NCBI RefSeq assembly: GCF_001632365.1
Contig: NW_024468525.1
Span: 552,951-616,950, forward strand
Reading direction: 5' to 3'
Length of the DNA stretch: 64,000 nt
DNA from: Laetiporus sulphureus 93-53
Lineage: Eukaryota; Basidiomycota; Agaricomycetes; Polyporales; Laetiporaceae
Shown: in pieces, positions 10,932 to 21,352 of the stretch
Position numbering within the stretch: position 1 is the stretch's first letter
Layout: every line of letters starts with the position of its first letter
The notes under the pieces: generated by a model
What the model was told of the DNA's origin: nothing
Database searches by the model: none
What the model saw: only the letters and a program-made list of their open reading frames with translations
Translations under genes and position numbers: made by a program

Positions 10932-12698
10932 ATGTCCCGCCTGACGTATGAGGGAGAGGCGAGCACACCCCAGGCGGCGTCATCAGAGGAAACTGTATCC
11001 GTCCCTGGATCCATGGGGTCCGAGACTACCGTGCAGGAGCTGTCACCGATAGATGGTGGCTGGAAGGCTTGGCGGTTTTGTGCGGCTGGGTTCATGCTCG
11101 AGGTCATGACCTGGGGATTCGAATTCAGGTGTGTTCCGGCATTCAAACCGGTGAATGTCTGTTCCTGACGGCTGCTTCAGTTACGGTATCTTTCAAGGTA
11201 TGTCGCGTAAAGCAAAATAAAGAAGGATAGACGTGATCAGCCTTGCAGATTACTACACGTCTAATCCACCATTCCAAAATGAATCCGTCGTATCCATCGC
11301 GGCGGTGGGTACCGCAGCGATAGCAATACAATATGTAGAGGTATATCGCGTTAGCCCTCAATCATGCATATCACATCTCATCCTGATACTCAGACGATCT
11401 TTCTATCTCTGTTCTTCGAGCGCTACCCTGATTATCTCAAAGCAAGTGTATGGGTCGGACTGGCAATTGCGTTCGCTTCTCTTCTCATAGCCAGTTTTTC
11501 AACCAAGGTGAGCGTCCTTACGTTTGCTGAACAAAGATTATAGCATTGATTTGCCTGCTGGAAGCTCTGGCATCTCATCCTCTTGCAGGGAGTATGCTAC
11601 GGGATCAGCGGCGGCCTTCTCTACTTCCCAATCCTGGTTCTCTTACCACAATGGTTTGTCCGTCGACGTGGCCTCGCCACTGGAGTCATCTTCGCTGGAT
11701 CTGGTGTCGGCGGTAAGTATCCGTAGCATTTTTCTGACATGACTGGAAGAGCATTTTATCTGATCTCTTGGTTGTAGGTTTCGCATTCCCCTTCCTCCTG
11801 CAAGCCTTACTGGAAAAATATGGCTTCCGCTGGACATTACGCATCTGGGCGATTGTGACACTTGTGGTCGTCGGCGTGGCAATCCTCGGGTTTACACCTC
11901 GTTTGCCTGTACCGAAGTTCCAGCGCGGCCAGAGACCACGGTTCATTCCCCCGCAGATGCAATTCCTCAAAACCCCTCTATTCTGGGCAATTGTAATATC
12001 GTTTTATATGCCGTCGTGACACATGCACTGACATCACTTGATGAAGAGTGTCACGACGGTTCTACAAGCACTATCCTATTTTTCGGTCTCGCTATACATC
12101 GCCACCTACACCAAAGTGATGTCCACTGCATTCTCCGCGTCCATCGTGCTCGCGCTCTTCAACTCCTCCGGCGTCGTCTTCCAGGTTCTCATCGGCCATT
12201 TGTGCGATCGTCTCCCATATACGTGGATCATGTTCTTCAGCACGCTCGGAAGCGGTCTGTCGGTGTTCCTGCTGTGGGGCTTCGCGCGCACGCTCCCGCT
12301 GGTCTTCGTGTTTGCGATCATTTTTGGTGGCTTGGTGGGTATCCGTCCATACCTCTCCTGACCTGACGCCCTCATTGACTCTTCGTTCCACCTAGATGGG
12401 TGGCTACAACTCTGTGGGACCCATCGCAGCAGCAGACTGTGCGGGCAGCAAGCCGGAACAATCCAGTATCATTTGGGCGCTGTCGTTCGCTCTCAAGGGC
12501 GTCGCGTCCGTGGTCGGGCCACTCGTGTCCGGTGTTCTCTACAGTGTAGGCAAGTCCTCGCCGCATGCGTCCGAGCTGCGCTATGGGGCGTACGGATTCC
12601 AGGCGGTGGAGATATTCGTCGGGGTGTGTGCGGTGGCAACTAGCCTGTCCAGCATTGCGGTCGCGGCTACGAGGGGAAAGGTGCAGGTTCCGCCGTGA
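10932..12698 (+). CDS. MFS transporter, monocarboxylate-transporter (SLC16) type, copy 1
   Basis: A 12-helix major facilitator of the fungal MCT-like family, plasma or organelle membrane, substrate unknown (monocarboxylates or similar organic acids in the family). The MCT signature before TM1 is 'DGGWKAWRF'. Exons join over GT-AG introns, including a 17-nt microexon (11181-11197), giving 'SYGIFQDYYTSNPPF', 'GISGGLLYFPILVLLPQWF', 'RRRGLATGVIFAGSGVGG', 'EKYGFRWTLRIW', 'NSSGVVFQVLIGHLCDR', 'CAGSKPEQSSIIWALSF'. About 440 residues. The ATG used by copies 2 and 3 is GTG here; the next in-frame Met (10932), aligned with a second Met in the other copies, is the likely start. The intron at 11341-11393 has a normal GT donor, unlike copies 2 and 3. 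Confidence 0.9.
11181..11197 (+). other. 17-nt microexon of MFS copy 1
   Basis: Flanked by AG on the left and GTATGT on the right. It encodes the YGIFQ segment and is needed to keep the frame. Same-length exons occur at 13560-13576 and 15892-15908. Confidence 0.75.
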
Positions 12699-13249
12699 CG
12701 GGTGAATGCGTCATGCATTATCGATAAGATGGTTGATTTAGCGTGCCCGGGCCGTCGTGCGGTTTAAGTGGCTTTTCGGCATAGAAGAATAATGAGATGA
12801 TATCGTGATGTTTCATTAATGCATGCGTAGGAGCTAGCTAGCGGCTTCCTGTGTCTGAGTGCTTGACTGTGTCCGGCGAGTACATAATGCTCTCCGAGTT
12901 CTCCGGTAATGGGGCCAAGTATCGGCCTTCAACAGCATCTGTAATTACACACCTGGGTTAGGCTTTCAATTAGCCACAGGCGCGTCGCGCAACCGCGTGA
13001 TGGCTGAATGCGTGCCAGCAGAGTCATCTCTCGCCATGTGCCATCATTTACTACGCTTACCACACAGACTTATTCATCCACTTGTACAAGCCTTCCGAGG
13101 ACGGTTCACTACCTACAATGTATGACTTTCCTGGTGAGAGCAGAATGATGCGAGCTGATGATCTACTATGCTGCAGCGCCAAGGAGGTAGTAACATAATT
13201 GCTAGCAACTCACGAGGATCTCTCGTACTGCAGGAAAGATTATATAGAC
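12699..13249 (+). repeat. Intergenic direct repeat between MFS copies 1 and 2
   Basis: This spacer resembles the one at 15089-15595 along most of its length. Shared blocks include the trailer after the stop ('gatgcgtca.gcattatcg.tag'), 'gcatgcgtaggagc', 'attagccacaggcgcg' and 'taattgctagcaactca' just before the next gene. The 'agccacaggcgcgtcgcg' block also occurs at about 10563, before copy 1. This shows that each transporter was duplicated with its promoter and terminator DNA. Confidence 0.8.
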
Positions 13250-15088
13250 ATGGAGCCCGGACATTCCAAAAAACTCAGTGACTATGAGATGTTTCCTATC
13301 CCTCGCGAGAGAGAGAGACGGCGCCGCCGGGCGAGTGTCAGTGTCAGGCCGCACAACCAGATGAGACGGCATCAGTACGCAGTTCCTCGGTACACGAGAC
13401 TTCGGTGCAAGAGCTGGCTCCAGTAGATGGCGGATGGAAGGCGTGGCGATTTTGCGCAGCCGGTCTTGTACTCGAAGCTATGATATGGGGATTTGGATTC
13501 AGGTATGCGCTATTAAACGCTTTCGCGATGTCCACCGTTCATGCTGATGATCACCATAGTTATGGTATCTTCCAGGGTATGCAATTATCTATCCGTTGGC
13601 GAATCGGGACCACCGTTCTAGAATATTACAGACTATTACACGTCCAATCCGCCTTTTGAGCACGAGTCCGTTGTCTCCATCGCAGCAGTGGGAACCACAG
13701 CAATGGCGATACAGTTCGGGGAGGCAAGTCTCGAAAACTATGGCCGGTTCCATCATTATTGAGCACTACTGCAGACGATTTTCTTATCACTGTTCTTCGA
13801 GCGCTATCCGGACTGGCTAAAGGCAAGCGCCTGGGTTGGCTTGCTGATCGCATTTGCCTCTCTCCTGTTGGCGAGCTTTGCTACTAAGGTGAGGTCATCT
13901 CCTTGTCTTCTCGCTAGACAGAGTTTGAACGATTCGTATCTAGCTATGGCACCTCATTGTCCTACAGGGCATGTGCTTCGGTATTAGCGGAGGCCTCCTC
14001 TACTACCCCGTCATTGTCTGGCTTCCGCAATGGTTCGTTCGCCGGCGCGGCCTTGCCTCAGGCATCATCTTTTCAGGCTCTGGCGTCGGTGGTCAGTCCC
14101 TCAAACATTGTGACGTCTTCATACCGCCATTGATAGAACTCAATCCTGCTGCAGGCTTCGCATTCCCGTTCATGCTGCAAACAATGCTAGAGAAATATGG
14201 GTTCCGTTGGACGTTGCGTATCTGGTCATTCTTCACGCTCGTGACCGTCGGTGTAGCAGTACTCGGGATGACATCCCGTCTGCCCGTGCCCAAATTCCGA
14301 CGTGGGCAGAGGCCACGATTCATCCCTCCGCAGATGCATTTCCTCAGAACACCTATGTTCTGGGCATTTGTGCGTTCATTCTGCTAGCAGGAATAAAATG
14401 TGTACTGATGTATCGTATTTGCGACACAGGGCATCACAACCGCTCTGCAAGCACTCTCGTACAACTCCGTCTCGCTGTACATCGCCACCTACACCAAGGT
14501 CATCTCCACGGCGTTCTCAGCGTCCGTGGTGCTCGCGCTCTTCAACTCCTCCGGCGTCGTCTTCCAGGTGCTCACCGGGCACCTGTGCGACCGGATCCCG
14601 TACACGTGGGTCATGTTCGTTAGCACGTTCGCCGGCGGCCTGTCTGTCTTCCTGCTGTGGGGCTTTGCGCGTACCCTCCCTCTCGTCTTTGTGTTTTCCG
14701 TCGTCTTCGGTGGCCTGGTGAGAACATTCTTCAGCAGCAGCAGCTACCACAGCACAGCTAAATCAATCATTTTTTGCCGATTCAGATGGGTGGCTATAAT
14801 TCTGTGGGGCCTCTCGCGATCGCAGACTGTGCGGGTAGCAAGCCCGAGCAGTCGAGTATCATCTGGGCGCTCTCTTTCGTCTTCAGGGGCATCGCGTCAG
14901 TAGTCGGACCAGTGGTATCCGGTACCCTCTATGATCTGGGGAAAGCATCGCCGCATGCGTCCGAGCTGAGCTATGGGGCGTACGGATTCCAGGCGCTGGA
15001 AATATTCGTCGGGGTCTGTGCGGTGGCGACTAGCCTGTCCAGCATTGTGGTTGCGGCCACGAGGGGGAGGGTGCAGGTTCCGCCGTGA
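13250..15088 (+). pseudogene. MFS transporter MCT type, copy 2, frameshifted near the N-terminus
   Basis: Closest to copy 3. ATG 13250 gives MEPGHSKKLSDYEMFPIP, then a GA dinucleotide run (about 13308-13319) carries two bases more than the open frame allows. The start frame then stops at 13424-13426, before any membrane helix, while the transporter frame resumes with 'SSSVHETSVQELAPVDGGW'. All later exons are open and keep family motifs ('GISGGLLYYPVIVWLPQWF', 'CAGSKPEQSSIIWALSF') to the stop at 15088. The microexon is 13560-13576 and a GC-AG intron is 13724-13774. Removing one GA unit would restore the frame, so this is a very recent lesion, a sequencing error in the repeat, or a repeat-length switch. 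No other in-frame ATG lies upstream of the signature. Confidence 0.8.
13724..13774 (+). other. GC-AG intron in MFS copy 2
   Basis: The donor is G|GCAAGT, the classic GC-donor consensus, and the acceptor is CTGCAG. Splicing restores 'FGE|TIFLSLFFERYPDW'. The matching intron in copy 1 has a GT donor. Confidence 0.8.
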
Positions 15089-15595
15089 CGTGGTGGATGC
15101 GTCACGCATTATCGGTAGGATAGTTGATATGATTTGCCGCCTTCGTGCGGTGTAGTGGCTTTCGGCATAGAGGAATAATGAGACAAGGTGAGGATTGATT
15201 AATGCATGCGTAGGAGCAAGCTAGCGACTTCCTGTTTGTGAGCACTTGACTGTATTCGGCAGTGCGTAATGCTTCCCAAGTTCCACGCGGTAATGGTTCT
15301 TCAATTAGCCACAGGCGCGTGCACAATTGCGTGACGGCTGCACTCGCTATCCACCGTCGATTACAAATGATGTACGTGACGCTTGCTCGCAGACTTATGC
15401 ATCCACTTGCACAGGCCTTTTGAGGACGGATTCTCTCCTGCAACGTATGACTTTTCTGGTGTGAGAGCAGAACGACGCATGCTAACGATCCAGTGATGCT
15501 GCGCCAATCGGATCACATGTGAGTCACAGGAAGTAGTAACGTAATTGCTAGCAACTCATGAAGATCTCTCATATTGCAGGACAGACCCTTTAGAC
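15089..15595 (+). repeat. Intergenic direct repeat between MFS copies 2 and 3
   Basis: The second copy of the MFS spacer repeat (see 12699-13249), with small indels. The end just before the ATG, including a possible 5'-UTR intron acceptor 'tattgcagg', is well kept, which suggests common regulation of copies 2 and 3. Confidence 0.8.
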
Positions 15596-17424
15596 ATGGA
15601 GCCCGGACATTCCATAAAACTCAGCGACTATGAGATGTATCCTATCCCTTGCGAAGGAGAGCCGGCCGAGTCTCAGTCTCAGGCTGCGCAACTAAACCAG
15701 ACGGAATCAGTACTCAGTTCCTCGGTACACGAGACTTCCGTGCAGGAGCTGGCTCCCGTGGATGGCGGATGGAAGGCCTGGCGATTCTGCGCAGCTGGCG
15801 TTGTACTCGAAGCCATGATATGGGGATTTGGGTACAGGTATGAGTCACTGGACATTTCACGATGTTAAGCATTCATGCTGATGATTCACAGCTATGGTAT
15901 CTTCCAAGGTATGTAGGATTCTACGCGCTTGTAGATTGACGCCTCCACTCGAGAATGCGATAGATTATTACACGTCCAATCCACCATTTGAGCACGCGTC
16001 CGTTGTCTCTATCGCGGCAGTAGGAACTACATCAATAGGGATACAATTTGGGGAGGCAAGTCTTAACAGAAATGACCAGTTCCATTGTCATTGAGTACGA
16101 TTGTAGACGATATTTCTTTCACTCTTCTTTGAGCGCTATCCGGACTGGCTAAAGGCAAGCGCCTGGGTTGGCTTGCTGATCGCCTTTGCCTCTCTCCTGT
16201 TGGCGAGCTTTGCTACCGAGGTGAGGTCATGGCTTTATCTTCCGGAGGCTAAATAGAGGCTGAACAATCCGTATATAGCTATGGCACCTCATTCTCCTAC
16301 AGGGTGTGTGCTTCGGCATCAGCGGAGGCCTCATTTACTATCCCATCATTGTCTGGCTTCCGCAATGGTTCGTTCGCCGGCGCGGCCTTGCCTCGGGCAT
16401 CATCTTTTCAGGCTCTGGCGTTGGCGGTCAGTCCATCTTATACCGTATCATCTCCGTTTCGCCATTCATAGCACCCAATCCTGCTACAGGCTTCGCATTC
16501 CCGTTCATGCTGCAAACCATGCTAGAGAAATATGGGTTCCGTTGGACGTTGCGTATCTGGTCATTCTTCACGCTCGTAACCGTCGGTGTAGCAGTGCTCG
16601 GTATGACGCCCCGTCTGCCCGTGCCCAAGTTCCGACGCGGGCAGAGGCCACGATTCATTCCTCCGCAGATGCACTTCCTCAGAAGACCTATGTTCTGGGC
16701 ATTGGTAGATTTCGTTTCACCAACGGGAATGAATTACGTACTGACGTATCGTATCTCACGACATAGGGCATCGCGACCGTTCTGCAGGTCCTCTCGTACA
16801 ACTCCGTCTCACTATACATTGCTACATACACCAAGGTCATCTCCACGGCGTTCGAGGCGTCGGTAGTGCTCGCGCTCTTCAACTCCTCCGGCGTCATCTT
16901 CCAGGTGCTCACCGGGCACCTGTGCGACCGGATCCCGTACACGTGGGTCATGTTCGTTAGCACGTTCGCCGGTGGCCTGTCCGTGTTCCTCCTCTGGGGC
17001 TTTGCGCGTACTCTCCCTCTCGTCTTTGTGTTCTCGGTCGTCTTCGGCGGCTTGGTGAGTACACTTTCCAACAGCAGCAAATATTGCATCACAGCTGAAT
17101 TGATTTTTATGGTGGACTCAGATGAGCGGCTTTAACTCTGTGGAGCTCCTCGCGATCGCAGACTGTGCGGGTAGCAAGCCCGAGCAGTCAAGCATCATCT
17201 GGGCGCTCTGTTTCGTTTTTAGGGGCATTGCGTCAGTAGTCGGACCGCTGGTATCCGGTACCCTGTACGATCTGGGGAAAACATCACCGCATGCGTCCGA
17301 GATGAGCTATGGGGCGTACGGGTTCCAGGCGCTGGAGATATTCGTCGGGGTTTGTGCTGTGGCGACCAGCGTTTCGAGTATTGTTGTGGCGGCTACGAGG
17401 AGCAGAGTGCAGGTCCAGTCGTGA
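15596..17424 (+). CDS. MFS transporter, MCT type, copy 3
   Basis: An intact paralogue of copies 1 and 2. ATG 15596 gives MEPGHSIKLSDYEMYPIP, then the signature 'DGGWKAWRF'. The 17-nt microexon is 15892-15908 and a GC-AG intron is 16056-16106. The remaining exons give 'GISGGLIYYPIIVWLPQWF', 'EKYGFRWTLRIW', 'NSSGVIFQVLTGHLCDR' and 'CAGSKPEQSSIIWALCF', with the stop at 17424. Twelve helices are expected; the substrate is unknown. One change is 'MSGFNSVELLA' where copies 1 and 2 have 'MGGYNSVGP', which may touch the transport path in the C-terminal half. High identity to copy 2, including intron sequence, points to recent tandem duplication. Confidence 0.92.
16056..16106 (+). other. GC-AG intron in MFS copy 3
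   Basis: Donor G|GCAAGT and acceptor TGTAG, 51 nt, same site and length as in copy 2. Splicing gives 'FGE|TIFLSLFFERYPDW'. Confidence 0.8.
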
Positions 17425-17524
17425 TGGGGTATATAGTCATGATATATGGTCGGTAGCATTTCCAACGGTTTTTACGCGAGGGTATGTTACTGATACACGT
17501 AGTTATGGGCTTGGGGTATATGGT

Positions 17525-18253
17525 TCACTTCCCAGGGTTCCCGCCCAGTAATCGGACACCTTCCCCATCCGACACAGCAATGATTTGTGCCCGATTTGTC
17601 TTTGTCAAGGTGTTCACTGCCTTGCGCAAGAGGGTGGTTGGAATGCCTAATAGCGGTGAGGGTACCGGTGGCTCGATGATCTCGTAGAATGTCAGGATAG
17701 TGTTCAGTTGACCGGTTGATGATGCCTGCATGTGTGTGAGGGAAGCCGACATCAACAACGAGAGAATACGTGCGTACCCAGTCATGTAGAACTTCTGCCC
17801 ATTCCTCTGGTTGTCGCCAGTGAAGCAAGACAGTTCGTGTCTGCTTAGCGGGCTCGTACACAGCTCGATTCTTCGTGACCATGTCGGCAAGAATGAGTGA
17901 GAGATGTGATGGCGTGATGCGTCCTGCTCGATACAATTGATAATTCGAGTATGAGCTCGGGTCGCAAAGGTAAGACACTCACGGTTTATCCGTTCATTTC
18001 GCAGAATCTCGTCCCAGTCATTTCCAGCAGTCTCGGCGTCCTCCACACGTATGTAGAACAGCTGGCGATGCCGCGCGTACGAGAGGATCAGTCTGGACCA
18101 CTGTTCAGTGAGGATGGCTTGTGTGGCGACGTTGGGTTGCTGTCTGCGAACTCGTGATTAGGAGCGATCGTAGAGGGCGTGACGCATGGAAGCGAATTCT
18201 GACGTGAAGAAAGGCGGTGCAGAGTGAATGGAAGGTAGCAGATACCCTGCCAT
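17525..18253 (-). CDS. VPS25: ESCRT-II subunit VPS25
   Basis: Vps25 is the winged-helix subunit of ESCRT-II, which recruits ESCRT-III at endosomes for multivesicular body sorting. Four exons join in frame. ATG 18253 starts MAGYLLPSIHSAPPFFT, the family's PPFF-type N-terminus. An intron is followed by 'QQPNVATQAILTEQWSRLI', 'LSYARHRQLFYIRVEDAE' and 'NDWDEILRNERINR'. The third exon gives 'ITPSHLSLILADMVTKNRA' and 'VLLHWRQPEEWAEVLHDW'. The last gives 'LLRKAVNTLTKTNRA' and 'AQIIAVSDGEGVRLL', matching the C-terminal 'AEIITVSDGRGVKFF' type end. Length is about 195 residues, slightly over the human protein, with a short extra tail. Convergent with MFS copy 3, about 100 bp apart. Confidence 0.95.
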
Positions 18254-19328
18254 GGAATCAGTGGTTGAAAGAGTGAGAATGCACATCTATATGCACCTAA
18301 TGGTGTAGTGTGCTTTGAAAGAGCCATAGCTGGAGATACGTGGCCGCGGTATTCGTTATGACTACATGCCAATACAATTCATGTCAATGTTCCGTGTCAG
18401 TTTTCACGCTGCTCGTCGCTGCTTGCCTTGTCTATGCAGATGGGGATGATGAAGATAGCGCTTGTCGGGTAGGATCACTGTATCTGGTCCGCACAGAGCC
18501 ACTGCAGACATGAAGGCATTTGCAAATGTGTGTTTTAGAGTGACCTTTGCATAGTGCCCTAATTATCAAAAACGTATTTAAGTGTAATTTAGTAACATCA
18601 AATAATTGCACAAATGAACGATTGCAAATGCTGATCATATCCCATGTGGTGTGCACTGCGATCATCCAAGAGCTCTCGATCGAGATGCATTTCGATCGCA
18701 TCACCCTCGCCCGCCCTTGCACCATCATCAACTCAGGGCTAAGTACGGCTCATTCTATCTGAGATTCTCATCGGCACCCGCTCAGCTTGAAAAAAAATGA
18801 GAGCCAAAAGACCGGCACACTATGCTAGGAGCCTGCGATCGTGCTAGCCCCCCACAGGTTTTCTATGGCATGAAGCGATATAGATGTGCCCTGGCCGTTG
18901 CTTAATGGGTGACATTGTGCGGAGCTCTGAGGTTCCGGTCTTCTTTGCCATCATTAATTTGTCTATCTGACCAGTCGGTACTGCATACTGAACGCGGATG
19001 CTGGACGTTTTGGAACTGGAAACGGGATGCCATATCCTGAGCACCTTTACCGGAAGAACTGGAACAGCTTGATTGAAAGATATAGCATTGCCTAAGGGTG
19101 CTTGATCACTGTTGATCGTGTACATTGGAGGGGAGGATAAATCATTATCGGATATGCATACGATGAATAAATGGGGTATCGATCACTGGCACACAGGAAG
19201 GCAGCGCTTGTACGAACAACTGATTGATCGGCAACCTGACCATCGCTCTGTTGAGGAACCGTCGTACAGCAGAGGAGTGGGTTGAGTCATCGAAGACAGA
19301 AAACGGTCAGGAAGGAGATATCACAGCA
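18254..19328. other. Intergenic, no gene seen
   Basis: About 1.1 kb between the VPS25 start (-) and the HIRIP3-like stop (-). It should hold the VPS25 promoter. A 93-codon reverse ORF at 18844-19125 has no recognisable feature. An A/T-rich patch lies at about 18550-18640. Confidence 0.5.
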
Positions 19329-21118
19329 TCAATCTTCCTCGCTTTGGTCGCCCAAGAAGGCCATGATGCTCTGTCGAGCGGTAGTCTGACGGGAGATAAG
19401 ATAAAGAATGCAGGCTCAGGCAGGAAAGACTTACCCGAGGTCGTCTCGGAACATCGCCCTCCTCGTCCGAATCATCCGCATCCTCCTGTTGAGCGCGACC
19501 TCTTTTTCGTGCACGCTCCGAGGAACTTGACACCACCGCTTTCTGAAAATTCTGCACGTCCTCTGAGCAGTGCATATGAGCGGGTGAAACAAGCATCGAA
19601 GCAAAACCAGCGGGCAGCGTACCTAGTTCCTTCGCCAACTCCCGCTTCGCCCGGATCGTCTTAGCTTGCTCCATGCTGAAACGGCCGGTCATGCCGAGGT
19701 CGCTGAGGATGGCCTTCAGTCGCTTGATCTGCGCGGACGGCGTGTCGAGGTCCTTGAACTCCTTCGACCAGGCCTTCCGCACGCCGCACGCGACAACAAA
19801 CGACTGGACATCACGTTATCGATGAGTAGATCAAACATCAAGCGGATGTATATGTGAGATATGGACATTGCCACTCGTTGTGAAGACGAGGCATACCTTC
19901 ATGCGTTTGATGGTCTCTTCATCTTTGGATAGTTCCTTTGCGGGCTGCTTGCCCTTCTTTTCCTTTGTTTGCTTCTTTGCCTTCTGAACAGCAGCATATC
20001 AATCAGTACATATACCCACGAGCTGTAAAACGGGAAAACAGCTTACAGATTTCGCCTCCAAGTCCTACAATGCAAAGTTCTGTTAGACGTTTGAGCAAGG
20101 AACCAGATTCACTTATTCACCTCGCCCTTCTTCTTGCGGCTTTGCTTTGGTGGCTCGTCGATGAGAACAGACATCTCAGACTCGCTTTTCTACATTAGAT
20201 AGCCTCAGAAGACGTACGCCCACACTGCAGAGAGTAGCTCACGTAGCCACTGTCGACAAGCTTCACGCTCGTTTCGCCACCTTCCTCCGCCTCGGGAGTC
20301 ACTTCCTTAGATGGTGGTACACTCGCGACTGGCGAAGCATTGAACTCTTCAATGGCCGCCTTATGGCGCTTCTTGGGCGGTTCTGCAGCCGCCTCAGCGT
20401 CGGATTCCTGGGGTGAAGGGTTCAGTCACAGGGTGTGTGTATTCAAAGCCCAGCACATACACCGTTAGAGACTATTTGTTCCGTTTTAGCCTTGCTTTGA
20501 CGTTTTGCCTTTGGCGAGCTACCAGATGGTGCAGCGTCCTCTTCCATATCTTCATCTGACGATGGAACAACGGACTAAAGAACTTGAGAAGCTTTCTGTA
20601 CGAGATATTTGTATACGTACGGAAGACCGCTGTTTCTTTGTAGGTTTCGGAGAACCCGACTTGGCCGCTTTCTTCCTTGCCTTCTTCTCCTTCGGTGCCG
20701 GCTTCGAACGCGGTTTCTTACCCTTCTCGCCATCGCTCATTTTCGATTTGGCTTTTTTGGGTTTCTCCTCTTCACGTTTCACAAATTCATCCTATGAAAA
20801 TGTATATGATAAGAAGCATGCATTGATAGTGCGATCGTGACATACAACGGCGGCTGCAGTGACCTCCTTGACCAGCTTCCTATATTCCTTCTCCTCCAGT
20901 GCACCACTTTCAAGCTCCAGCCTTCTCTCCACCTCTTGACGCAACGTCGAGTTTTTCCAATATCTTCCACATTTCGACGAACATAAGTCCACGATGTTAC
21001 ACCTGGAGTCCTGGACACACGGTAGGACGTACCCCGACTCTAGCTTTCCATCTCGGTCGGCCTCCACGAGGATCTCGCGTACGCATCGGCTGATCGCATC
21101 CTTGTCGGGTTCAGACAT
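19329..21118 (-). CDS. HIRIP3: HIRIP3-like protein with DEK_C-like N-terminus and CHZ-type region
   Basis: A nuclear histone-chaperone-linked protein; animal HIRIP3 binds HIRA and histones. ATG 21118 gives MSEPDKDAISRCVREIL; the N-terminal helical module ('NSTLRQEVERRLELESGAL', 'EEKEYRKLVKEVTAA') matches the start of HIRIP3. The middle is a long acidic/basic low-complexity part ('EKGKKPRSKPAPKEKKARK', 'RQSKAKTEQIVSNG', 'ESDAEAAAEPPKKRHKA') cut by many short introns. The C-terminal conserved domain reads 'CGVRKAWSKEFKDLDTPSA', 'QIKRLKAILSDLGMTGRFS' and 'EQAKTIRAKRELAKEL'. The last exon ends 'TTARQSIMAFLGDQSEED' at 19329. Some middle exon borders are uncertain. It is divergent from RNase H2C, 234 bp apart, so the two may share a promoter. 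Confidence 0.87.
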
Positions 21119-21352
21119 CCTGGCAGCGGTAGACGTGCTGACGCGGACTTTGCAATGGGAAGCACACTGCGGTCTGAGAACGGGCCACTCGCGAGTGTAT
21201 AGACGCATTTGGTTGTGTTTGGACGCGCGTCGCGTCGCGCTTGTCACGTGTGACGCGACGCGTTCGCAACGCGTCCCGGTACCACGTGTGGTCGCGTCTC
21301 CCGGCCCCTTGTCTCACTCACGCTGTTCGCATCCGTCGCTGCAAGTTTCACT
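21119..21352. promoter_or_regulatory. Shared promoter region HIRIP3-like / RNase H2C
   Basis: 234 bp between two divergent start codons of chromatin and genome-maintenance genes. It is GC-rich with repeated ACGCG/CGCGTC words (e.g. 21225-21275), which look like MluI-box-type cell-cycle elements; that reading is inference. Confidence 0.45.
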
